A stretch of DNA of 64,000 bases from Cinclus cinclus (lineage: Eukaryota > Chordata > Aves > Passeriformes > Cinclidae), in assembly GCF_963662255.1 (NCBI RefSeq), contig NC_085049.1, positions 53,305,158-53,369,157 of the forward strand, given 5' to 3'. The notes beneath the pieces are model-generated. The model was not told the DNA's origin, ran no database searches, and saw nothing but the letters and a program-made list of their open reading frames with translations. A program made the position numbers and the translations under genes. Below, one piece after another: positions 1 to 14,286 of the stretch. How positions within the stretch are numbered: the stretch's first letter is position 1; the number at the start of each line of letters is the position of its first letter.

Positions 1-3000
1 GTAATATTGGCTCCTTCTGTGGTGATATTAAGTTCATAGCAAAGAAATTGAGTATGTAGTCTGCTACTGAGACACAGAATTGCCACTGGAGTCTGAGGAA
101 AGAGATGAAAATTTTTCAGGGCCTATTTTTTAATAACTTTAAAAAGCTAATGTTTGTTTTTCTACCATTTTGAAAATTTAAGCTAAATAAGCTTCTTGTA
201 TTTACATTATTTCTACAGCTCTTCTTGCATTTTTCTTTCAAACCTGTATGTTTTGGTAAGAATTTTTGGTAATTATTTTTTGACATTGACTATGTAAAGA
301 ACTTTTGCAAAGCCATAATGTGCAAGACTGTATGTGCTTTTCAAATAACGGTGAATGAAAACTCTACACACAGCTTCCCTAATGCATTCCCAAATGCAAA
401 ACTGAATTTAATCTTTTAAGGTAATCTTTAAGGTATGGAAAGTATAGAAGTCCTTAACTAGAGTTTATTTCCCATCAGTCTTGAAAGATCTAGGCTGATG
501 TGTGTAGCTTGAAAAGGTACATTTGATTAATCACTGACTAATCAGTAGCATTGGTTTTTAACAAGTTTACAAACATTTTACAAGGGTTTTTTGAAATATT
601 TTCTGGTTTTGTGGAAGACAAGAGCAGAGCAGCTGTCAGGAACGTTACTCATTTTCAGCACTTTCTTCAGCTGGGGACAAGAAAACTGAACTTTTTGCAC
701 GACTGAGTCTTAAGCAAGCAGTGTTGACAGACCAATGTGATCACTTTACTTACTGGTCCTCCTCAGTGCTCGAGGACAATGATAGATGAAGTATCCTTCT
801 GAAAATAGCTACACCAAGTGCACGTATTAATACAAGAGCCTAATCCTCCATATCAAACCTAGAGCCAAGCCCCTTCTAGAGTGTCTTATTTGTAATTCAA
901 ATTATTTACACATGTATTAAGTGTCCTTTTTATTTGATCTGTTATTTGACTAGGTATTATACACTTTAATCAGAATGCATTCTGTGGCTGTCAGCTCAAA
1001 AAAACCCAACCCTAAAATATTTATGCACTTTCAAAAGATATGTGCTTTGAAGAAAATTAGTTTGGAGGCTCATGTTTCTTATTCTGTTTAAAATTAGATT
1101 GTTTCAAGGATGTTCTTACAATGCAGTGATTACCCATGCAGCTCCATGTGTGTGTTACAGAACAAGTTTAGCAGCTCTGGACAATATATTGACAGTGGAA
1201 CAAATGTGATTTTTGATGTTTAGGACCTAAAAATCATTGAAGCATTTTGCCTTAATAGAATTCACAAGGAGTAGTGAGCTCTGGAGAAGTGATGTGATGT
1301 GATTGAGTTGTACACTGGTTGTACCTTATTGCACCCAGTTTATTTGCAGCCAGGAGGTCAGGGGAGTAACAGGTTTATATTATTGTACTTCAGGGATCAG
1401 CTGTTTCCTGAAGGTTTTTTGGCTGATCAAGAACTCCCCTGAGCTGTTGACAGTACTCGTACTGCAAGTGTGAGTACCTACTGTGTTAGTGGCAGGAGAA
1501 TTTGGTACCAATAATAGTACAATACTGCTACTCATGCAAGCTCTACTCATGCCAGCTCTACCAGTAAGAATTCAGAACCTCAGATGCTCATCAAATGCTT
1601 GTTCTCAAGGTAATTTCTGAGGCATCAAGGGTTGGAGAAAATTGATCAATGAAGGTGAACCTTGGACTGACTAATTAAGGAAATTACCACTGGAAGGACT
1701 GTCTAAGAAGTCTTTGTTGAGCTTGTTGAAGGACTACAACAGAAAACAGAGAGGGGGAAAAAAGAGGCTTAGGGTTTCTGCATCACATGGGCACCTAAGC
1801 ACAGTTCTTTTGACATTTCCAACAGAAGCAACCTACTTGAATTATACCATACTCCTCATTTACAGGGGTCTCGCAAATTAAAAACAGCACACGCAAGCAA
1901 GTAGTTGAGAAATCAGAAACTGGCTAAGTCTTGAATGATTAGAAAATCTCAGATTTGTTGTTTTTTATCACTGCAGTCCCCAAAGTACACAGCTTAATTT
2001 TTCAGAGACAGTGCTGTAACAAGCCCCCAGGCTTTTTTGCAGGCCAAGTGCTCTTTGAGCTATTTTAAGATTATTAGATTAACAAAGTGAGAAAATTCCT
2101 GACTTGGTGACAGTGTGGCCTCACAAAGTGCTCTTAACAAATAGGATCACCAAATTAAACACATCGCTCGGCTTAGAGAAGGTTGCTGGAGAGCTTCAGC
2201 CTGATGGAATTTGTCACTGTAAAAACAGGCTTCCAGGACTAATTATTTAAGGCCTTTATGGTACTCCTAAAAAGTTGAGTCCTGTATATAAGATCAGCTG
2301 TAGCTTCTTTGTAGTAGATGGTCATGGTGTTGTAAGACAGTTTTGTCTTAGCTGGCTCAAAATATATGTGCAAGGTGAAGTTTACATTAATGGGTTAACT
2401 AATCCCAGTGGATGACTGGGGTGGGACTGAGTTGCCAAAGACCTTAACCAGTGCATTTAAATGTGACAGCCTTTAACTTTCCTGGTGAGTAATAAAATAA
2501 CCTTCCCTCACATAATTACTTCCTGCAATTTATAGCAATCACTCAGTCTATCTTTCCTCTCCCCGCTTTAACCAATACTCATAATCAGAGCTGCTCATTA
2601 ATTAGGTGCCCTCTTAAGCTGTCACAGGCCATGGCATTTGGACACACTTTTGTTAAAGTGCCAAGTCTCTCAAGAGCAACCTTTTCAAACTATTTGTGGG
2701 CATCATCCCACAGGGACAGGTGCAAGTCTGTCCCCAGTAGGCAGCTCTGTAAATTTGCCTTATTTATTCTCCCCAATCTAGGAAATAATGGATGGCCATG
2801 AGTTAAGGGACCATTCCAAATTTTTGAGCCAAAGCATTTATTGACTATCTGCCAACTTCATTTTCTAAGTGTTTGCAAGCTCTGCTTGAATGATGCCGCC
2901 TGGAGCATCCACATTTTGGCAAGGAATCAAAATTTAAATCAGTGTATCTACTTTAGAGAGAGTTTCAGTAAAATTTTATTAAATCTACAAATATCACAGA

Positions 3001-5076
3001 TATAAAAGTTATGGAGAAAACTGCTTGTATATACTGTCTGTTAGAAGAACAATGTGTAAAACATGAAACAATTTGTGCAAGGAGGCAAACGGATATAAAC
3101 ACCAGCGCAGACTGCTTTGGAGATGTGGTAACACGCTCTCCATGAACACACCCAGTGGAAACAGCCCTTAGTTCCATTTCCTTTTAAACATAATTAGTTT
3201 TGTTTCATTGTGAGTATTTTTATTTTAATCATTATATTTGCATTATATTTACAATAGTCTAAATAATACGACTGTCTGGTGTATTAAGATAACAGTCATT
3301 GTCAAACAAGTCACTTAGTCATATAAATCACATAAGTAGACATGTAGAGCAGCATTCCAGTGGGAAAATAATCTAAGCATGAAGGTTGTTTAAGAGGTAA
3401 TTAAAGTCAGATTTCTTTTAATATCATATTTTCAAGGTTAGACAATTTTTCATAGGTGAAGAAGAAGCTGAATGGGAATTCTGCTTCACTATACAGATTT
3501 GACTTGTGTCAAAATTAAAACTGCTGGTAGAAAATTTTCCTGGAAATTCAAGATCCCAGCATGTGTAAATTTTTCAACATTGTTTGGTGCTTTCCATGCA
3601 GAAGACTGGACCTGTATAACCATTTGATATGGCACCACATTGGATAGTGCCGCTGCTCCCTCCTTGCTGCATAGTGATGCAGAAGAAAAGCATACAGACA
3701 TCCATCTTCTGCCATCATCGTTGCCCCTCTGCAACACTGACTGTAGAATGCATTCCCATTACTTTTAACTTCCTTCGTTCTCAGTCTCAGAGCCAAACCA
3801 CACTCAAAGTCAGGCCCAAACATATCATTTGCAAAGCTCTGTATTCACATCTCAGGTAAACGAGTTTTGGTGGATGACGAAAGAGTGAAACCCTAACCCC
3901 TTACCTTATTTTACCTCTCAATTCTTTAGAAAGTTTCTCTTCATCACCTCTAGCTAATAAATTTTAAGCCCTCCACAAATGGAAAGCAAACTCACGCCTC
4001 ACTGCTGTAATCAGATCTGTCAGGGTGGGCTGCGCTCTCGTCCTGCACCCCACAGAGCAGCTCCTCGTGCACGGATTGTGTTGCACACTGGGAAATGAAT
4101 TGTTCTTAGGTTGCCTTTGCCCTCCCATTGCTATCTTCTAACTGTGGCACCCACACTTCCTTCTGAGATACCAGAGCATCTCAGATTTATTCTTTGACCT
4201 TCTGCCTCCATTGTTGCTAAGTTTTTGACAACTTTTTTCAATCAAATTAATTGGATTAAAAATTCACCATGGTTTATCTTTGGGCTATTATGTTTTGGTT
4301 TATTATGGTGTAAATTGAAGGCACTACATGATTTTTTTTCTTAAACAATGCATTGACTTTATTTTAATAGTGCTGAAGGAGGATAAGGCAAGATTGACCT
4401 GGTTTACTTGCTGTTGTTCTTACTTGAGTTGAAAAGCTTATCCGCCGTGTGTGAAAAACAGCACATCTGTGCACAAGAATAAAATATTTAATATTGTCAC
4501 ACTAAAATGAAAAGCTCATTGAGTTTAGGAGGAAAGCCTTTCAGTGGATAAGAGAGTGTTTTGTACTTGGCAAAACTGAATTTAGCAAATGCTGTCTTTG
4601 TGCCTCCCTATACTGCACCTGTTGGGAAGATAAATAAAGGCCTACCCAGTTCTTTCCCCTCATACCTCCTAAATATATCACTTTAAGAGAGCTCAAAAAA
4701 AACCAACCATGCTACAGTACTCGTCTGCTCCATGAAAAATCTGAATGAGTTTTTTCATATCAATTTCAGGGGACTACTAAACAAGGTGTTTGCATAACCA
4801 AACAATAGCAGAGAGATCTGGGGGGACTTCAGTTGTGAAGACATTTGTAGCTGCCTAACACATTAACAGTCCTTGGAAAAGAAGTCATGGAATGGATTTC
4901 ATGCTTCATCAGGGGACATCCAGAGTGGTCCTTGAAGGGGCAGAGCAAATCAAGTTTTAAAATAAGTTACCTGGGGAAATTTCCAGTGGGATAGGGATGA
5001 ATACTAGACTCGTCATTCATGGGAATGCAGAGATTCCAGTAAAGTAGAGGTCCTAATTTAGTAATTGTTCTAGAAT

Positions 5077-5093
5077 GGGGGGGGGGGGGGGGG
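5077..5093 (+). repeat. G17 homopolymer
   Basis: Seventeen consecutive G on the + strand in otherwise AT-rich DNA. Exact length is likely unstable in sequencing and in vivo. It could form a G-quadruplex. Confidence 0.95.
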
Positions 5094-8000
5094 AGAATAG
5101 GGGATGAGGGTGGTTTGTCCTTATTCAGACAATAATATGACTTTGTCCTGAATGTAAGTCTGAAAAATGAAAGACAAGACAAGTGGGTAGGATTGTTAAC
5201 TTCAGTTGTAATTGGAGTTTTCTCAATCCCAATGAGAGTGGTTAATCCCTTGAGTTTGAGGAACTGTGTGACTGAGAAACTGCCCCTTCTCGTCCCCCCT
5301 GCCCCACTCTCTCTGCTCTCAGCCACAAATGAAGTGCTGTTTCTGAAGACTTCAAACAAAGGTTTCGCTTTTTCACTGCTGTTAGAGAATCTATATTCAA
5401 AGCTATTTTTCCATCACTCCATCATAATTCACTTTATGACACCAGGGGATTTTGCTCTTTTGCTTTGAAGAGTTGATGGTGTTTTAAGCGTTAGGGATGA
5501 GAGAAGTTGCCTGAGATGAATGTTCATGTTAGTCCACTGAAAATGTTGGCAACTTTGCAACCCTACAAAGATCCTAATGGTCTTTACATGATCACAGAAG
5601 AACTCATGCTCAGGAACCAGATACCCAGCTGGAAGTACGTGACAGTGAACTCGGTGTTCCCACTCCCAGCAGAGTCAGCCGCTCATTGAAGTCAGAGGTG
5701 CCCAGTCTGCTGTTACTCAGCTGACCAGCCAGCAGTTGCCTAAACATAGGTGTCCTACTGCCACATAAGATGTCCTGAGATACACAGAATGCCCATCTTG
5801 GGCTGGCAGATATGACTCAGGACCTGTGGGAGGCCTGCAGCGCCATGGAATAGCACCTAGAAAATAGATGGTCACCCTACAGGGTCTGAGTGTCCTTGAT
5901 CACCTGTGTGTATGAAAGCTGAGCCATAAGCAGCTATTTCACAATGAATAAAAATCTAATTCCATTGATTATAATGGTAGCTTGGACTCCCAGCTCACAC
6001 AATAGACACATCCATGTGCCTCCCTTTTTCTGAGCACCAGAACTATAAGAGTGCAGGGCTACTCTACAATTTGTTCCATTGCTGTTTAAGGGCTTTCTGC
6101 AGAGGGTAGTTTTGTAGAAAGACAAGGAGAGAGTTATAGTCCATTATTATTTTCATGTGATACTCAGATGCTCTTCCCCATAAATAAGGGAACACATTAG
6201 CCTCAGATGACCTTGAGCAGAGAAGATTGAACCCTCCTGTACTCTATAATCTACTTTGTACATTGATAAAAACAAAATAATACCAATGAAAAAAGCTATT
6301 TTTCAGTTATTTTTCTGCTATTTTTATGTTATTTTTTGAGAATCTGATGCTTTTACTTGTTTTTTTTTTATAAGAAGGTTATAATATATTTTATTTCATG
6401 GCCGAGTGTTTTTAACCAACTCAGAATTAAATTTTTGCTCTCCTTTAATGAGAGGAAACAGAAAGTTGTATTCCTGTTCAAATCAATAGTAATTCAGTTT
6501 CATCTTTTTTATACAAGCTTACTCTCACTTCCTCCAGCAGCTTCATGCTGCTAGAATGATTGGTTCATTTAAATTGAATGTAACCAATTGAATGATTGGT
6601 TACATTAGTGATATGTGTACCTATGGGCAAAAAAGCAATTTTTATGTTAAATAATACAGTGTTTCTGAATATTCTACAAAGTGTTCAACAGAACACATGT
6701 GGATTTAGGAAACTCCAAGAATTCCCATTTCTGGGACTTAGTGTAATTTCTTGGTGTGATCTTAGCTCCTAGAGCACACTGAACTGGCAGATGTTCAGCC
6801 AAGATGAAGCAGCTCAGAGAAGAGAGTGAATTAAAGTAAAAATCCAGTTCTGTGTCCAACAGGATGTGATGTCCTAGGAAGCCATTCTATCAAGCATTCT
6901 TTGGTGAAAGTTACAGTTAATCTTCACCACTTCCTGGGATGCTGGGTGGGACAGAAAATTACTCTGCATTCAAGAAGTCTGAAGACAAATTTCTGCTCAG
7001 AAACCTCTCAGACCCTAAAATATGCATCCTACACTGAAGGGAGTGGTTTCTCTCTGGCTTCCCTCATGCATTACCTGTGCCTGTATTGCTATCAGCATCT
7101 CCACAGTGGAGTCAGTGGGACCTGCACTAAGGTGGTAGGGGGGATGCCTTACACCCATATGGCTTAGAACAGCCTCTTCTGAAGACCAACCACACCCACA
7201 ACTCTCTCTGCTGGTTGGCCAAGTGTCTTTATGTGTATTTCAGTTCAAAGTGACAAAATAACCTGTGGTCTCTGCTGCAGTTAGCCACGGTGGTGTTAGA
7301 TGTCATAATACTGAGATATTGCATGCCTTGCTTTCTCTTAGTGCTAGGTGAAGGCTAATTCAGGACATTAGACCTCCAGGAGTAATGTTGAAGGGTTGCT
7401 GAACAGAAAGCCAAATATGACAGAGTCTCAGACAATTTCAAAAATTCAAAAAAATCCACCATCTTAAAACTTGCTTCATGGAGTGAAGTTTACCCCAGAA
7501 TTAAGTTGTTTGTTTCAGGAAAAGCTGACACAAATATGATAATTTGTAAGTTGGTCAGTGCATGTGTTTTTCCTGCCAGAAAGTGGAATCATGGTAGGGT
7601 AACTCATTTCAGAGTTTAGAGCCCCTCCACATGCCCTCTCCATGTTCCCAAAAGTGTACAGGCTATGCAGCAAGAAGGGAGTCCTCCTGTATCTTGCACC
7701 AATGATCAAGATAGTCACTGCTCTCCCTTCCCTGGAGATTAGGAAATAGTTCTTACATAATTTGCTCTCCCAATTTTTTTGTTACTAATTGAAAATAACT
7801 TGTGATCTACTTCCTAGGGCAGTTGTCCTTATATGTGATGGCTCCAGAAAGTTATTTTGATCAGGTGATTATTACAAAAACGTCTGTTCTAATTTAAGTC
7901 TCTGTAGGATCAAATGGTGGTTTTAGGAAGTATCTGAAAGCATTGTTCAGTAGTAGCATGATGCTTCCTGAGACGGATCTGTATTAAAATAAACTCATCC

Positions 8001-10993
8001 TGTCTTTGCAGGCCCAGAATAACTTCCTTCCTAATTTTGGTCATATATGCCAAGGGTAGGTTGCAGTCAACCACAGACAAAAATTCCCTTTTCTTACAGA
8101 TTTCTGGTTATAAATCTCAGCTCTATGTACATAGACATTAATTGCAGAGACAGTCCCTCTATGTACTGAACTGACAGGATGGAACACGATAGGCAGTGAT
8201 TGAGCAAAAGTAACTCACACAACAGCATAATTACTTTTTTTCTCAAAGGGAAGTCATGCTTTGCCCAGCCAGCCTGTAAATCTGGTCCAAAAGCCTATTC
8301 CAGATTTTACCTTTTCTCGAAGCTCTGAAGTTGTGACAAAATTACTGAATAGAAATATAGTTAAAACTGAAAGAGACCCCAAATGAAAACTTTATTGGCT
8401 CAGCTGGCAGGAGAGGTATTTCTCCTTGATACTCACCTGCTCCAGCATGCTAGTGGAGTAGAAAGCAGTAAAACAACTGCTAAACAGCTGTTGAATTCCA
8501 ACTTTCAGGTACTTTTGTGTTTATTTTTATGGCTCTCTGCCATGAGATCTTTCCTGTAGAAAATAAATGCACCAATTATGGCCCCTGGAACCAGTTCCAA
8601 TAGTTCTAGAAGGAAAAAAATCTTCCTCTAATCAGTCTGAGCTTACTGAGTGTGTGTGGTAGGACCTTTCACTGTTTTCTGAACTGAAATGAAATGAAAT
8701 ATCTCAAACCATTTGCACACCTCGATGTACACAGCATTGCATTTCCATCCTTTTTTCAAGAGTCTTCTTCATTTCTAGTGCCACTACATAATTTTTCCTG
8801 CAAAAATTACAGAAAACATTTACTCCTGGTGGTGTGGATAATATCTGTGGCTTGAGATATCTAGGAACAGCCACATGAGAAATGTCATGGAGATGGAGTA
8901 ATTTAGACTAATAGCTCCTGGGTATCATCTTGTGATACTCATGTAGATGGAGACATGCACACACACACTGTAGCACATTTGGTATATCTTATGTTTTTAT
9001 AAGAACATAGTATCTAGGTCAAAACCCTTATTTTAGACCCAAAGAAGAGTGTAATTCCAATGGAGACTGTGGCTGCCACTCCCCCACAGATGCAGACTTC
9101 AGTGAAGGCACAGAGGGTCAGATGCCTGATGACATTTTTTCCATGGCATTCCCTCCAGCCTTACTAATCTTTCATCTAAGCTTTCCTTAGCCCTATTTTT
9201 AAAGGGGAAATCTGACCTCTGTCCTGTGCCCCTTTTTCTTTGCCCTTGTTTTGCATTTACATGTTTTGCAGTGAAGTTTTCTCTCTTACCTTACCCATAT
9301 GCAGAGAAACCCTATGCCCTGAGCTGTGAGTGTAATTCACAACAGCATCCTAAATGCATTTTGCTGTCAGGCTTTGCAAGAGCTTTCTCTCCTACATATC
9401 ACTTACTGATTTACTGAGGTAAACCCCCACAGCTTGTCTGCAAACATCCTGCTGTGTGCAAACATTCCCAAAAGGCAGAGCTAAGTTTTTAAGGGTTTTC
9501 TTAAGTGAAGGCATACAGTTCTCACAGTTATCTCCATTGATGCAGGATGTGATTGAGAGGTAGAAAATGGTGACAGTAGAAACACCAAGGGATGTTTGTA
9601 ATTTCATACATGAACACCCACAAAGAGACATACATGATTTCATGGAGGTCTCCTAAATTTCCACCCACACAAATAGTCTTTTCTTTCCACATGGGCAAAA
9701 TACTACTAAAGGTTTCTCAGTACAACGCTGAAACCCTGGAATCAAAGCAAAAAAATAAATATTTACATACCAGCAAGCTTAAAAAAAGAGAGAACTCCTT
9801 AAGTCAGAATATAAAAATCCCAATAAAGAAGTAAATTTCTGAGATTTAGGTCAATTTCTAATTGTTTAAGTGTTTACTCCCAGCAATACCGCAACTCTGA
9901 TACAAAGCTTTCCTTTATTGCCAGTTTGAGCTTTTAATCTTTTTTAATTCTTCTCCAAACTCAATTACAAATTCACTTTTCTCAGCATGTACTGGGACAT
10001 CGAAACTCACAAAAAGTAGAAGTCGCTGAATTTCGTAGCTTCAAGTTTGAGTTACCCTTAGCAAACTAAAAAGTGGATGCCACTACCCTCCATTTCATCT
10101 TGAGCGAGGTGCTCTCCACAGTGTGATGACTGGAAATTAGCATTGGGTAGAAGATTCAGGGTGAAACAAGTAATGGATTATTAGTGATTAACTCCTTGAA
10201 CAGTCCCTAATCACGTAGGCGCCTGACAGCCCCAAGCCTGGGCTCCTCTTACAGCCCCATTCTGCAAGACTCTGCCTCTCAGGAGCAGGCTGAGTGATGA
10301 AGTGCAGATGACAGGAGGGTGTTCTTATCTGAAGGAAGTCTGAGAAGACTCTTCCTTCTTGAAAAGATCACGGAGTATCAGATTATCTGTCACCCACTGT
10401 CAAATCGAGTTTAGCAAATGTTTTTCTTATTTGGTATTTGGACAATGTTTAGACCCAGTTGTAGAGTATATTACTCTGACAAAGAGCTGATAACAAGCTG
10501 ATAGATTCAGCCCTTGGTAATTACCAACATGTGAACATCTGGTTTTGTCCTGAAAGTCAAAGAAAAGTCTGTGATCAAAATTCATGGAATGGGAACACCA
10601 GCAGGATTTAATTTTAAATCACTGAAACGTTTTGGTCTGAATTTTAGTGAAAATGAAACGCATCAGCATGCCTCAAATGTTTCCTTGTAAATGACTGAAA
10701 GAAGTTGGATTTCATGAATTCACACCACCACGGCCTTATGCTGATGTCACCGTTTCCCCTAAGGGTCAATTCCCTGTGTGGAATGATTTCCCACTGTCTA
10801 CACATAATCACATGGCTCTCAGGACCACTCTGAGTGCACTGAACAACTGGACACAGTCATCTGTGGGACTCACCACAGCTATGCAGAGCATCAGGTCCAT
10901 GATGTGATTTCCATAAAACAATACTGAAAATTGTTTTCTTAATTCACAATGAAATATTTCAGGAGAGCTCAGCAAAATAATTGTGCTGTGTTT

Positions 10994-11031
10994 AGGACTG
11001 ATCAAGACTAAAGTAAGGACTGATCAAGACT
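10994..11031. repeat. 22-bp tandem duplication
   Basis: The 16-base string aggactgatcaagact occurs at 10994-11009 and again at 11016-11031, a direct repeat with a 22-bp period. Confidence 0.9.
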
Positions 11032-11703
11032 GGTAAAATGTTTCCTGAGTTGGTTGGGAAATTACCTGGCAACCTGAAAAGAAGTTCATTACTGGTTAAG
11101 TACCCATCTCTTGAAATAAATGACCTTTCAATTTTATTGCTGACTTTTAGCCTATAATTAGAAGTGCAACTGCCATTGAAAATGTATTGTTAAATTTGAA
11201 AAATAGATTACTTTCATTTCTGAGCAGCAGTTCTGTGGTCTCCAATAACCTTGTCTACTTTATTAACTTTTGAATCTTTCAAAAAGGATGTTAGCACTAG
11301 TCACTGTACTTCTATCTCTGGTATCACACTGTGGTGTCTTTTGCTTTCAATTTGCCCCTGGGAATGTCCTGAGATAAATTAAAATATTTGCTTCTAGAGA
11401 GAAATTATTAACAAATTACTGCAAGGAAGGATAGGAAACTGAGAATAAAGCCTAGGCACTGTCATACTTTTAAATTGGGCTCAGACTATTCTGTTGAGTG
11501 GATTAATTGATTTTGGTACCTACGTATCAAAGATTAATTAGTTTTGGGTTATTTAAAAGAAGAATTTCCAGTGGATGGAGTAGGACTGGAAAGAAAGAAA
11601 TGCGAATACGCACTTGTGTTTATTCAGTGCAGCTCCTAAACATCGGAACTAACCTGGCTCTCTGTGCCTGGCTGCCCCTTGTCCCTGCAGCCCCTCAAGG
11701 GCA

Positions 11704-11724
11704 GAATGTCCCCTTGGGACATTC
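11704..11724. repeat. 9-bp inverted repeat (hairpin)
   Basis: gaatgtccc and gggacattc are separated by three bases, inside a GC-rich patch (about 11660-11810) that stands out from its AT-rich surroundings. Confidence 0.85.
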
Positions 11725-14249
11725 CCTCCCCTTGGGAGACGATCCCTGGCTTTTCCCGAGGGCAGGAATCCGATCGCCCCCCGCGGGGCAGGAGCTCTCC
11801 ATCATTTCTAGGAAGAAGCAGATTCTGTATGGGATTTCCACAGTTTTCACTATGCATGTTTTAGGAGGAAAATGCACACAAAGAACTTTTTTCAGTATCA
11901 CTCAGTATTGCACATACCCCGTTGTGTAACAAGTTTTGCATTGCCATTTCAAAATAGGAAGTTATTTTTTTTTCCGAACATGGAAATAAAATTTAACACA
12001 TCAAGATGTGGAATAAAAGATAAATCAATATCACCATGAATAGTTTCAGGATCTGCAAGTACAGTTGTGTTGACAAAGCCTTCTCATGAAGGTGTAGTAG
12101 TGACAGTAAACTTAATTTCCTCACACTGGCAAACACTGACACATTTCAGCCAAATACTTTCATCTACTAAATGGTTAACAAGCAGAACTTCACCTATGAG
12201 ATTTTGCAGGCTAGATAGCATCACAAAATTTTAGTCTTGGAAGTTAAAAAACCCCACAAGTTGGGATTTTTTTGTTTGGTATGATTTTAGTGATGAAATA
12301 AATTAGAAAACTGTGATTATAAAAAAGTCGGTGAAAAAAGGTTTAGTCAAAAATTTCAGTGATATTTGATACTCAAATTGTGGTCTACTGCCAGTCTGTG
12401 AAGTGTGAGATACCAGCATAGATACCCATTTTTTTCTGTTAGCTGCACAAGTTCTCAGAAACCAACTTCTATGGATTATTTTCTTTGATACAAAGTAAGA
12501 GAAGAAAGATATGGAAATAGAATGGAATTCAATTACTCCATCCTGGTGCCTTGTGGACTGAGTAGGCTAAAAATGACTTTAAGAATGCATGGGAACTTGA
12601 TAACCAGACTATTGCCACTAAACTTCACCTATCCATCTTAAATACTCTCAGAGATTGGCAGCTTTCTAGATCCCTGTTACAGGACACATGAAATTTTGAG
12701 TCTGAAAAAGAAGAAATTTAGAAGACTGTAGACATGTACACATATATTTCACTAAATTACTTTTGTTCAAGTAAATGGCCAGTGTTCTTTGGAGATTAAT
12801 TCCTATGTGAAAGCATAAGAAATGAGTGAAAGCTTACATATGGTCAGGTTTGATTTAGCAGCATCATTTCAGAAAAGTGGAAACCACAAGGAAAACACTC
12901 TAAATAATCAATAATTGTTTTATGCAGTTCTATAACTATGAGTGGCAGTGAAGAAAAAATCTGGACTCATCAATTACACTGCAGCTCCTCATGTGGATCT
13001 GTAAACTATTTCTTTGGTGTATAGTCCATTCCACAGAATTCCCTATTACCAGACTTCTGTTCCAATTGTTCATTCAGTTTTTCAGCCCTCAAGTCAGGGA
13101 ACATTCCTACACTTAGCATGTGACAGTTTGGCTCTGGTGGCCCATAAAATCCTTTATAATGAAAAGCAATTATATTAGTCCTGAAATGGGACTACTCTCA
13201 GTGAGATTATATGCTGGGGCTAGTTATTATCCTTGGGATTGTTTGGTTTTTTTAAAAATTTTAATCAGATGCTAAACCAAATTTTTAAGCAAACTCTTTG
13301 TTAATTTTATTTCTTCAGTCTTTACCTAAATGTGCATCACTGGACTGTGACACTTTCAGCTGTTGGAATATAAAATAACTTCATCTTCAGTGAACATGCT
13401 GATTTGTTCACTTTGTTACAATAAGAGGGAGTATGTAACATAAGGTTGCTGTTTTCAATTTTAAACTCTGTCACAAGTCAAACCCAGAAGTTTATCTGTT
13501 TGATCCATCACTACAAGTGCAAACAGAAACTAGAAATATATTATAAATGTATCACTTTGGCTCTATCACACTATTGGCCACAATAATACCCATTTGGCCT
13601 GCCAAAAGTGCACCAGTAAGCCACCAGAGCTTATTTACTTCAGAACTGTAGAACAAATTTGCTTTCAGGATTTAGGACCAATGTCTGTTTGGAACAGTTT
13701 CTCTAGGTATGTTTTTAAAATAACATAGAAAATATCCATGGACATTTGTAAAAAAAAGGTAATGATTTCAGATGGTATTGTAGTTTCTTGCTTCTACCCA
13801 GACTGGGAATTGTCTGCAGAAGTTGCACACAAATCAGATTATTTCTCAGCAGAGAACAGGCTCGTGAGGCGCCAGGCAGACCCTGTGTACACGACTGTGC
13901 TCAGATTTTGCAGAATGATGAGCATTCCTTTTTTTTCATTTTGATTTTTTTAGTAAGAATCATATTTACTTCAGTTAAAGACAAATTGGATTCACTTTTA
14001 TTAATTTAAGATTACTTTGAACCATGCCCTCTCTTTTCCAGCTCGTTTTCTGGGGTCTGCTAACAGTACTGTTTCTCAATGGAATGCTCCTTATGGTCTG
14101 GTAATCTCTAAAGTCTGTTGAGTAAATTCCCATCTCCCAAAAGGTGAGGCTAAGGCTTTTACCCACATCACTGATGCCGCTGTGATTTAGGTGAAATGAT
14201 GCACAAAAGATAGTCCAACCATTTTGATCCATTTTCTCTCCTTTGTAGC

Positions 14250-14286
14250 TTTTTTTTTTTTGGGGGGGGGGGGGGGGGGGCGGGGG
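14250..14286 (+). repeat. T12-G19-C-G5 tract
   Basis: Twelve T (14250-14261) are followed directly by nineteen G (14262-14280), a C and five more G. The G part has quadruplex potential. Confidence 0.95.

Noticed and set aside
2285..2292. TATATAAG as a promoter TATA box
   Set aside because: AT-rich DNA makes it common, no nearby first exon was identified and muscle regulatory motifs around it are not convincing.
11507..11929. 140-codon open frame through a GC-rich patch
   Set aside because: The patch is open in several frames on both strands, as expected for low-stop GC-rich sequence, and nothing is recognised.
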